Assembly: GCA_006503535.1 (NCBI GenBank)
Contig: QYRS01000013.1
Span: 124,001-188,000, forward strand
Length of the DNA stretch: 64,000 bases
DNA from: Arthrinium phaeospermum
Taxonomy: Eukaryota; Ascomycota; Sordariomycetes; Amphisphaeriales; Apiosporaceae
Direction of reading: 5' to 3'
Shown here: piece after piece, positions 23,792 through 33,311 of the stretch
How the letters are laid out: each line of letters begins with the position of its first letter
How positions within the stretch are numbered: position 1 is the first letter of the stretch
Notes under the pieces: model-generated
Databases searched by the model: none
The model's input: only the letters and a program-made list of their open reading frames with translations
Told to the model about the DNA's origin: nothing
Position numbers and translations under genes: made by a program

Positions 23792-24880
23792 TTGAGCACT
23801 GCTCTTGATGCCATCAGTCTTGCACCGCGAGACGACCATTTAACCCCCATCTCTAGGTAGGTCTTCTTGAAGCGATTATGCATGACCCTCTCTGCCCAGC
23901 CTGTGAACGATTGATGCCTGGCTCCCTCCAGTCCACCGGACGTGCGCAAAGGCGGGCCCATCTTTACGTTTCCCATATCGTTTTGCATTCATGGCCGTTT
24001 CATTCGCTCACCACAACGCCATTTTAGATTATCGATGACTTATGGTGACCGTGCTGGACGGACTTGGGACGATTGCCAACTTGCTTTTCTTCACAGCACT
24101 CTACATATTTATACCGGGGTTCCCTGACTGCAAACTCTGTCATCATCATCTACGATGAACGTTAGCAATGTGGTGGATTCCTAGCAGCTGTCAATACAAT
24201 GTTATATGCCTGTCCGTGTGTGTGAGTGTGCGTGTGTGCGTGTGTGCGTGTGTCACATCTGAGTCTTATTATGCCTGTCGTTCATGAGAACCCCCAATGC
24301 GGTCTCAACTGCATTTCTTACTGGAGAAAATGGGAATACAGATGAGACAGGAGGTCTAGGTACGTGCGTGCATATCGTGGTACATGCATACCTGTATGCT
24401 AACCTTAGGTTACTTCATGTTATTAGGTTATGTAGCTTACTGTTTAGCATTGATTGACCCCTGGGACTTGAGTGGTGGGGGGCCCTACCTACCTACCTGT
24501 ATCTCTTACAGTAGGCTCCTAAGCGCGTATTGGGTGGGTGCAGCCTATGGTGAGGTACCCTAAATGCACACCGCGCCCAAGAAGCGCCATCAGCGCAGGA
24601 GGTCTCAATGTTAGTGGACTGCTGTGGTGGGTGCACGCCTGTAGCTGCATGATTTGCAGTGTTCATGCCGCTGCAGAACGGCTTTTGGCGAATGCTACGT
24701 CACTCGACACGCCAAGTCATCATCCATCCATTCAAAACATTCCAAGTCCCCATCAACCCGTCTTCCCAACTTCGGCCTCGCATCGCATCACAGGGGAAAG
24801 AAGCTCCAGAAACCACCCGATATCCTGCAGCTCGAGCTTCGAATCGCTATCGGACACCGGCTCCTTGATTTGCTCCGATC
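23792..24880. other. intergenic region
   Basis: About 1.1 kb with a GT-rich microsatellite and several GGTAC/TACCTACC motifs (24360-24500). The right end is the leader of the CSC1-type gene. No gene is supported. Confidence 0.5.
24215..24253. repeat. GT-rich microsatellite
   Basis: Imperfect (GT)n with interspersed GC and GA dinucleotides over about 39 bases. Confidence 0.85.
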
Positions 24881-27642
24881 ATGGATGCCTGGGCAGCGTC
24901 CAGCAAGAACAAGACTACATGCAACGACAATGAGGCGGTAGTTCCGGGTTCTAAGGACATTCAAGTCCAGCTCGTCATTTCCCTATTGCTGGGCGTCACA
25001 GCTTTCCTTGCCTTCTGTGTAGGTCACGCCCCGAGGCTATACAAGTCTGCTCAAGTCTCTAACCCTATCCAACCAACCAACAGTTCTTCAGACCGCGATG
25101 GCCCTCCCTATACGCAGCCCGAAAGCGACACACCGATCCCAAAATCGCTCTCCCCGCCCTTCCCGACACTTTCTTGGGATGGGTCCCGGCTTTGTACCGA
25201 GTGACCGACGAGCAGGTCTTGGCCTCGGCTGGCCTTGATGCTTATGTCTTTCTGTCCTTCTTCAAGATGTCGATGCGCCTGTTCTCGGTCATGTTCTTCT
25301 TTGCCGCCGTCGTCCTCTGGCCTATTAATATCACTTTCGGTGCCATCTCTCCGGCCCCCGGCAGCGGCAGCGGCGACGACGACGACGACGATGACGGTTC
25401 CAATGGAACCTCCTCGCTTTCTTACGGTTACAAAAACTACGGCTACAACCCCTTCACCGTGATGGACGATGGCGATAACAATGGGTTTGGGTCGCAGACC
25501 GAGTCCAATTACCTGTGGGCATATCTAGCATTTACCTGGTTCTTCTCCTTTCTGGTCATATACTACCTCAACTCGGAGACATTCAAAATCATCAAGGTTA
25601 GGCAGGAATACTTGGGCACCCAGAGGACCATAACGGACCGTACATTCCGCCTGACCGGCATTCCCAAGGATCTTCGCACGGAAGAGAAGATTAAAGACTT
25701 TGTCGAAGGCCTCGAGATCGGTCATGTCAAGTCGGTTACCCTGTGTCGCAACTGGGCCGAGATTGACGGTCTGATGGCCGATCGCAAAGCCGCCCTGCGC
25801 AAGCTAGAGGAGGCCTGGTCGGTATATCTGTCCAAGAAGCCAACAGCCGCCGAACCTCGCCTCAGGAGGCCAGGGCAGGGCAATGGCGATGCTACCAACG
25901 GCGAAGTTGCCGTGGACGACGCTGATGCGGACCAGGAGAGTGTGCGGGAGGGAAGCCGGCTGCTGGCCAACGAGAGCCTTCGCAATCTAATGAGCGAAAG
26001 ACCACGGCCGACCACCCGGGTCCGGTTTGGCTTCTTTAAGATGCGAAGCCGCCAGACAGATGCTATCGACTACTTTGAGGAGAAGCTTCGCCGTCTGGAT
26101 GCCAAAATCGTAGCCGCCAGGAAGAAGGAGTACGAGCCTCAGGCCACCGCCTTTGTGACGATGGATTCTATTGCTGCCAGCCAGATGGCTATACAGGCGT
26201 TGGTCGACCCACGCCCGGGCGAGCTCCTTTCAAAGCCCGCTCCCAGCCCGTCGGATGTGGTCTGGCGCAACACATACGCGTCACGCTTGAAGCGGCGGAC
26301 CCAGTCGTGGCTCATCACCATCTTTATCACTCTTCTCACCCTGATCTGGGTGCTTCCAGTCATCTTTCTGGCCAGTCTTGTCAGCATCTGCACCATCGAG
26401 AAAGTCGCCCCGCGGCTTGGCGAAGTACTCAACAACCACGAGCTCATCAAGGCCCTCGTCCGAACTGCCCTGCCTGTAACCGTGGTATCGTTGCTCAACA
26501 TAGCCGTGCCGTACTTGTACGACTATCTCAGCAACATGCAGGGCATGATCTCGCAGGGCGACGTGGAGCTATCGGTGGTTTCCAAGAACTTCTTCTTCAC
26601 CTTCTTCAACGTGTTCCTGGTCTTTACCATTACGGGATCGGCCTCTACTTTCTGGTCCTCTCTCCGAAATGCCGTCAACCAAGATGCCGGGACCATTGCC
26701 AGAAACTTGGCCACCTCGATCGCCAGCCTCATTGACTTCTACATCAGTTTCATCATGCTACAGAGCCTCGGCCTGATGCCCTTCAGACTTCTTCAGTTCG
26801 GCAGTGTCTCACTCTATCCCATCTACAGGATGGGCGCCAAGACCCCACGAGACTTTGCCGAACTGGTCCAGCCGACCTTGTTCAACTATGGCTTCTACCT
26901 CCCGACGGCGTTGTTGGTCTTTATTCTCTGTGTGGTGTACAGCATTATGCCGCGGTCATACCTCGTCCTGCTCGTGGGTGTCTGCTATTTCACCCTAGGG
27001 TATTACGCCTACAAGTATCAGCTCCTGTATGCTATGGATCAGCCCCAGCATGCCACTGGAGGCGCTTGGCGTATCATCTCGTCGCGCATCATCATTGGCC
27101 TGATGTTTTTCCAGGTCGTCATGCTGGGCACTTTGTCACTGCGGAAGGCCTTCATCCAGGCTGGACTGGTTGCCCCTTTACTGGTTCTCACGATATGGTA
27201 CAGCGTGTACTTCAACCGGCGGTTCAAGCCTTTGACCGTATTCGTAGCTTTACGTAGCCTGAAACGCGATACCGACCCAGGCATACAGAGCAACCCCGAT
27301 CGCGATGCCCTTCAGCCTGGAATGCCTACGAGGCTCGCCCGACGCATGAGCACAGTCGACGAGGACAAGGAGAAGGGCCTGCAGTTTATCAACCCCAGCA
27401 TGAATGCTCCGCTCGAGCAGCCGTGGGTTTATCAGGACCCCCCACCGCCGTTATCGCCTAACGAGTCGGCCATTGCTTTTACGGACGATCTTATTGATGT
27501 TGAAGAAGGGGTGGACGGTGACGTGGCCAGGACGCCACATAGCGAGGCGAATGGAAGAAATGGCGGGATCAACAGCGGATCGAGTTCCTTCAGCTTTGGA
27601 GATACCCATGTCTGGCGCGACAACGGCGGCGACAACGTTTGA
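24881..27642 (+). CDS. CSC1/OSCA1-like calcium-permeable stress-gated channel
   Basis: Two exons, 24881-25018 and 25084-27642, give 898 residues. The 65-base intron (GTAGGT...ACAG) falls just after the first membrane segment and restores LAFC-FFRPRWPSLYAARKR, a conserved family junction. The architecture matches the DUF221/TMEM63 family. It has three N-terminal membrane segments, a cytosolic RRM-like region (RTITDRTFRLTGIP; KSVTLCRNW), and the conserved AFVTMDSIAASQMA and PSDVVWRN motifs. About eight further membrane segments follow. These proteins are plasma- or endomembrane cation channels opened by osmotic or mechanical stress. Odd features are a run of seven aspartates in the first loop (residues about 95-105) and an acidic C-terminal tail. 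Fungal genomes carry several paralogues, so the exact orthologue is not assigned. Confidence 0.95.
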
Positions 27643-27838
27643 TGTTGTTCTTTCTTTTTGTTTAAGATATCCTCATGTCGCGGGCGGTAGATTGATACCA
27701 TTCACTGTTAGAATGCACACGAAGAATGAATTGATACATGACCACTATACTTGATGGCACTTCATAGGCGTGCACGCGTGCTTGCTTCCTTCTCTTGTTC
27801 GTCGTCCAAGGGGTGAGGCGCGATCAGCTTGCTCCCGT

Positions 27839-28461
27839 TTACCACGGCCACATTCCATCGAACATGAAGAGCCATTCTTCCCAATACTTCTCGGAGTTAC
27901 TGGTCCGCCAGCTGAGGCCGTCTCCCGGCCCGCCGATCTGCAAGTTGTAGGAGGGCCAATTCTGCAGCGCGTCGCTCTCGGTCCGCAGGTGGAGGCCGAG
28001 GATCCTCGTCCGGTTCTCCTTGTCCGCAGCCTTGGCGTTTACCTCGCGGCGGATCGCGTCGACGACCTGCTCGCCCAGCGTCGGGATGTCCTCGAGGGTT
28101 CGCAGCAGCCCCACGAACGACGCGACAAACTCGGGCCCGTCGGCGCGCGCGATCCGGAATCCTTGGGCCGGATCCCCTCCGGCTATGCGCCGACATCATC
28201 GGCACGCATCGCCATCCCCGTACCTTGACCCCTGCCGCTCTTACTACCCTGCGCTGTGGTTGGTCGTCCCTGCCGAGGCACGTCTTCGAGGGTCTCGTAG
28301 AGCTCGATCTGCGGGCGGGCGGCGCTTCGGGCCTTGCGGAAGTGCGCCTCGTCGAACATGTAGCCGAAGGGCTGGAACCTGGCGCGAAAACCAGCGAGGT
28401 ACGTGGGGGGAGCGCATGGCGATGCGCGGCATGACGGGGCCCGCGAGGACGAGAGGTCGAT

Positions 28462-28494
<33 letters not shown>

Positions 28495-28595
28495 CTTGTG
28501 CTCCGGCGGCCGGCTGTTGCGTCGAGGCCGGTAGCCAGGGGGAGCGGGGCGACGAGGTATCGAAGTAGGAGTTTAACACACTTTCCTCATTGACA
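27839..28595 (-). pseudogene. decayed O-fucosyltransferase-like (HLR motif) gene remnant
   Basis: Coding-like pieces lie in different minus-strand frames. From upstream to downstream: LVLAGPVMPRIAMRSP near 28410-28460, then RFQPFGYMFDEAHFRKA near 28330-28395, then FVASFVGLLRTLEDIP and ILGLHLRTESDALQNWP near 27940-28130, ending at a stop at 27839. The HLR motif recalls GDP-fucose protein O-fucosyltransferases and fungal relatives. No ATG-initiated frame joins the parts. The only splice that would link the last two needs an intron of about 41 bases, which is short. A (GCC)n run interrupts the upstream part. I read this as a frameshifted, truncated gene copy; a highly diverged spliced gene or assembly error is possible. 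Family assignment is tentative. Confidence 0.42.
28462..28494. repeat. (GCC)n trinucleotide repeat
   Basis: About 11 perfect GCC units inside the decayed glycosyltransferase-like region. Read on the minus strand it gives poly-Gly or poly-Arg depending on frame. Confidence 0.9.
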
Positions 28596-29135
28596 AGTGC
28601 CCTCCGATCATGGCGGGCAGGAGTGCAGGCCGTCAACCGCGAAACGGCACGGCGCAGTTGAGTTGTGCTGGGCGCGAATTAGTTGTGCTAGGCGATGCGA
28701 CCGCTTGCTCGTGCCAAGTGAAGATATGTATGCATTGCATGGTTGAGGAATGATTCGATTGGTTCGTCTTCGGTCTACCCCTATCCCGAATCTGCCGCGT
28801 GGTGTTGACGGGCGGCTATTGCTCACGTCGTCCATGTGATACACACACACATATATACATGCAATTGACTGCTCAGTCGCCTGCGGGCTACCTTAGTCAG
28901 GCGACTGGGGGCTAAGATGCAAACTGCCGGTCAACCTCGAGACGATATCGCTAGCGTACAGCCCAGCGGGATTGATAAGGTATTACTGATGGCTACGATC
29001 GACGTCGCCTGGAACCACTCTGTCTCCAAACTCTAAGTACACTGATACAGTAGGTATCTTTAAATGTACGCGGAGCAAGTGTTAGCGGGCTGTCAGGCAC
29101 AACCGAGTCATTCATAAAGAAAGAGACACCGGGAC

Positions 29136-29175
29136 AATCCAGTCCAGCCCAGCCCAGTCCAGTCCAATCCAATCC
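29136..29175. repeat. pentameric ARYCC tandem repeat
   Basis: Eight consecutive 5-base units of the form A-R-Y-C-C (AATCC, AGTCC, AGCCC). Confidence 0.9.
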
Positions 29176-29735
29176 ACAGCGTACTACTACATACAGTAAC
29201 GGCGTCAAGCAAGCAAGGTTGAGCGACAGTGAGTCTGCGAGTATTCGAAAGGGAGGGCAGTGCTGCATGCAAACATACTAGAAGCCACATTAGGTATGCA
29301 TAAGTACTTATGTTGTGGAGTTAGAGATTGGCATTTAACCGGCTGCAGCAAAGGTGACATCGGGGCCGCTTTGGCCTCGGGAATTCAGCTGCTCTCTTCT
29401 CTCGAGGTTGCGAGGTTTGCCGGCCGAAGGGGCCCCAGGGACCAGGTCGCATTGGGATGCTTGTATCGAGGCCGAGATGCGAGACGGAGTGTCAATGCCT
29501 TCTGCAATGCCGTCTTCCATCTCATTGTATGTATCCGTACTACTACTACTGCTACTGTACGGCCGCATGCCATCAATGGCCCCGCACGCTTCAGGTGGAG
29601 GTGGGGCTGGTTAGCTGGAGCCGCTTGGGGCTAGGCTAGGCTACATACGTAGTAGACGTACATATGTACAGGTTTGCATTGCAGGCAGCATTCCATGATG
29701 GATTGATTCGAATCGATTGTGACCCAGTCACCGGC

Positions 29736-29762
29736 CCCCTGGGACCCCTGGGACCCCTGGGA
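29736..29762. repeat. CCCCTGGGA tandem repeat
   Basis: Three perfect 9-base copies in direct tandem. Confidence 0.92.
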
Positions 29763-30576
29763 GAAAAGTCTGTACCGGGTAACACCTGAAAGGGCAGCGA
29801 GCGCTGTTGAGGGGGGGCGTATCGGAAGCCATCCACAAGTCGACCTGGCAAGATGCAAAGTGGGGGGCTCCTCCTAGCTGAGCTCGCTAAATCCATCCTG
29901 CCCTCGGACCGGGACTTTGGGCAATCAGACGCCTCACTTCTTGGTCGGGCCTTGCTAGCGGGATGGATCCGAGCCCGTGCCCGGATGGGGATTATTGTCT
30001 GGTCGTATATCGATGGACCAATTGTTGTCGCCGAGCACTACTCATTCAGGTAGAGAGAGACGTCTAACTGGTTTGGTATGATTCTACATTAGACGAGGCA
30101 AGAGGTACGGCATATCATTCCAAGTATGTATTGGTTATTGGGTATCACCAGACCAGACTGCCCACAGCCACTAGCTCGTCTGCTACTATTAGAGTTTGAT
30201 TAGCTTCCGCAAGCTTGGGAACCACCAAGCTCCCAGCTCCTTCCTGCCTTCCTCCTCTTTCTCCTCCTCGTACTAGGTACTGTACCAGTAGTAGTAGCAG
30301 CACTCTTGGTAAGCCTGCTAGCCTGGCAGCCTGTTAGCCTGGCAGTCGTAAGTCGTAAGTCGTAGTAGGTACTGTAGTGCTTGGGTAGGGATGACTACGC
30401 CTCTCTCGCCTGGGGCCTTTTTATACTTTGTCCAGCTGCCTCCAAAAACCCTCACTCCAACCTTTTCCCTTCCAGTTCCAATCGAGCACCGAGAAGCTGC
30501 CTGCCGCTGAACCAGGCCCGCGGGAAAGGAAACATCAAGTACTTTACTAAAGCACGCCGCCATCCCCTCCCTGAAC

Positions 30577-31572
30577 ATGACGGTCATCGAGAACGGCTCG
30601 CTGCCGGTCGTGCTTGTCACGCAGATGCCCTCCGACGCATGGATCGAAGGGCTTGCTGTGCGTCCCAACGGGCGCGTGCTGACTGCCCGCCTGGACCAGC
30701 CCGAAGTCTATTCCTTCCAGGCCGAAGACTCCAACGCCGCCCCCGAGCTGCTCTGCACCTTTCCGGGGTCCAATGGCGTCATGAACATCTGCCCCCTGAA
30801 GGGCTGCCACGACGAGTACGCCGTCCTGACCGCCACCATCAACCTCGCCAAGTCCCAGTTCTCCAACTTCGTCGTCTGGCGCATGGCCCTCCAGTCCGGC
30901 TCCGGCTCCGGCTCCGGCTCCAGCCCCGCCCCGGAACCCGTCAAGATCGCCGCCATCCCCGACGCCGGCTCCATCCTCAGCCTCACCGCCGCCACCGAGC
31001 GCATCGTGCTCCTGGCCGACTCCGCCAAGCATTGCATCTGGCAGCTCGACATCGAGACGGGCCTGAGCTCCGTCTGGATCTCGGACGACTCGATGAAGAT
31101 CAAGTCGGCCGGCGACTTCTTTGGCCTGAACCGCATGCGCGTCGCCGATGGCTTCGTCGTTTTCACAAACACCAGCGCCGGTACCATATGCAAGTTCCCC
31201 TTCGACCTGGAAGCGGATCACTTGCGCACGACGGGCCCCGTGGAAATCGCTGCCAACGACGTGGTCGACTGCGATGGCTGGGCCATGGCCAACGGCAAAG
31301 GCACCTTTTATCTCGCCAACTACATGGACGGCTTCCTGTGGAGATTGGACGTCGACCCCGTCAGCGCCAAGGCGACCACCACCGTTGTCCTGTCCGACCT
31401 CGTCTCCCCCACCGCCGTGGAAGTGGTGGACGTCAACGGCCAGCCCAAGCTCTTTGTTGTCTGCTGTGGCCAAATTGATGTCGGTTGGGTAAAGGAGCGT
31501 GTCTCGTGGAATGACATCAACGCTGCTGTCCAGGTGACGGTAACAACCGAAGAGGTAGTAGAAGCTGCCTAG
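30577..31572 (+). CDS. six-bladed beta-propeller (SMP-30/gluconolactonase-like) protein
   Basis: Single-exon gene for 331 residues. The sequence has repeated propeller strands: IEGLAVRPNGRVLTARLDQPEVYSF near residue 24, then GSILSLTAATERIVLLADSAKHCIWQLD, RMRVADGFVVFTNTSAGTICKFP, and DGWAMANGKGTFYLANYMDGFLWRLD. This matches fungal SMP-30/NHL-type propellers, a fold that includes lactonases, strictosidine synthase-like proteins and some fungal pericyclase-type biosynthetic enzymes. No signal peptide is visible, so it is probably intracellular. A (Gly-Ser)n stretch (SGSGSGSGSS) around residue 110 comes from a TCCGGC microsatellite at about 30896-30930. No polyketide synthase or other biosynthetic gene lies nearby, so the substrate is unknown. 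Antisense open frames here are shadows. Confidence 0.85.
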   Translation: MTVIENGSLPVVLVTQMPSDAWIEGLAVRPNGRVLTARLDQPEVYSFQAEDSNAAPELLCTFPGSNGVMNICPLKGCHDEYAVLTATINLAKSQFSNFVVWRMALQSGSGSGSGSSPAPEPVKIAAIPDAGSILSLTAATERIVLLADSAKHCIWQLDIETGLSSVWISDDSMKIKSAGDFFGLNRMRVADGFVVFTNTSAGTICKFPFDLEADHLRTTGPVEIAANDVVDCDGWAMANGKGTFYLANYMDGFLWRLDVDPVSAKATTTVVLSDLVSPTAVEVVDVNGQPKLFVVCCGQIDVGWVKERVSWNDINAAVQVTVTTEEVVEAA

Positions 31573-32738
31573 GCCTTGGCGGAAGCCTGGTTGTCGAGTT
31601 AGATTTCCGCGTCCGAGGCAGGCTCTCTCAAGACTCAGACCCCTCTCTCGGACGCGGCCATTGAATGCCAAGTCCTACGAAGTCGCGTCGCGTCGCGCTT
31701 GAGGAACGCCTTTAAGGGGTAGCCCTGCAGGGGAGCGTCGGCATTCTGCCACCATTTGATCCTGCGCGCATGTGGCTCATATCCTCTTTAGAAACCCAAG
31801 CTGGATCTATCGATGCCAATCTTCCAGTTCTGGATCACAAGGGGCGAGCCAGGTCTTGGGTGAAGCGCGTCGGACTGACGCCGCGAATGGATTTGGCTAG
31901 AAAGCGTTCCATCGAGGCTGGGCACTGCCAATCGCATCTCAGATCACGCACGAACAAGCGCCCCATATCACACCACCCCGTCAGTTATGCGCATTGGCAC
32001 CTCGACGCTGATGTATCGAATTGGGCGACAGCCGCGCCAATCGACTGAAGATGGCACAGGTTTCGGTTGTCAAGATCGATGGCTCTGAAAGAGATGCGGG
32101 TCATGCGTCGTATCAAAACTGACTGTTGATGGATTACAAGCCAAAGATGGCGATACCACGGGAAGAGCATTTATTAATCGATGTCGGAGGGTCTTGGGTC
32201 ATGGGCACCACATCGGTTCTACGTCCAGTTAAAACAATAGTGACTCTGGGTCTTGGCAAATTCGGTTAGATCGGCCAACTGGAGACGACACTGACAGGTC
32301 TATGTTGTATTGGCTCATAGATGGATTGTACTATAGGGGTTAACCTGCATGGGAAACTGTTGCTTTTTGCATTGCTGTCGCATGAATCTTGTTTCGCGCC
32401 GATCATGTATCATGCTATATACACTTGATACATGTTATGCGCAAAGCGGCAGCACATGACAAGAAAACACGATATGCTTTGGTAGTAGTGCTGTATATAA
32501 AGCTAATAAGATACCCTCCGCTTCCTCGGTTCGGTTCTGGATTAATCGCAAGTCTCCTAATTCACATCATACGTTACATAATAAAGGCCATCTCATTCTG
32601 GGGGGAACCATGCAACACTAACTGAAGCAGGCGCTGAAGTGATCTCAACCATTTTCGAATATAGCCAGCTCGGCTAGTTTTCATATTGCCGAATTCAGTC
32701 AATCCGCTAATACGTCCATCTGGTGCCCCCCAACGACC
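31573..32738. other. intergenic region
   Basis: About 1.2 kb with no recognised gene. A short GTCGCGTCGCGTC repeat lies at about 31681-31695. Confidence 0.5.
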
Positions 32739-32909
32739 ATGAATGTGAAGACTGCCATCGGCATGCTTGCGGTTTCCGCTGCACTACTCGTCACGGCCCT
32801 GCCAGTACCGGCGCCATTGCCATTGTCGGGGTCCGGTCTCCCAACCCATACTTCCACAAGCATTGCATTCCAAGAGCAAAAGACAGCAGACGGTGGCTGA
32901 ATTGGATTG
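32739..32909 (+). CDS. candidate small secreted peptide or first exon
   Basis: ATG frame of 56 residues. It starts MNVKTAIGMLAVSAALLVTA, a good signal peptide with an Ala/Pro-rich cleavage region (LPVPAPLP), followed by a short Ser/Thr/Gln-rich stretch ending at TGA 32907-32909. It could be a small secreted protein or the first exon of a longer gene whose next exon I could not place. No cysteines are present. It rests on the signal peptide alone; coincidence is quite possible. Confidence 0.3.
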
Positions 32910-33311
32910 AGTTGCCCTGCGGCATCGTTACCCGGGTTGTTCTTTGGAGAGGTTGGTCTTTATTACCTCCATCGGAGTATCCGTCTGCTAACCTGATATG
33001 ACGCCCAGTTCTGACATTTTACGTACGGCCATCTTTCTCGGGGAAGGAGTCCATAGTCGGCGTGGCAGAAGGAGCATTCAGGGATACGAATCGCACCACA
33101 CCACATTACGCGGCTTGGCGGCTTCGACAGATACCCTTGGCACATAGTAGTTTGATAATGTCTTGAATTCGATAGATTTAAATTCAGCGGGGCCAATCGA
33201 ATTGTACAGAAGCTCTGTCTCTTGGTATGATGAGCACACGATGACGCTCCCGTCTTACTTCATTTACTCTACTTCTTCAGCAACACTCTCGGCGTCATGG
33301 TCGTATGATGC

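Larger units (their letters stand above)
28600..30576. other. intergenic region with several short tandem repeats
   Basis: About 2 kb without a supported gene. It contains an ACAC run (28842-28852), two tandem repeats listed separately, and imperfect AGCCTG(G/T)(C/T)AG repeats with triple AGTCGTA near 30313-30366. The right end is the promoter of the propeller-protein gene. Confidence 0.5.

Noticed and set aside
30547..31671. 374-codon open frame antisense to the propeller gene
   Set aside because: Glycine-rich low-complexity translation opposite a well-supported gene.
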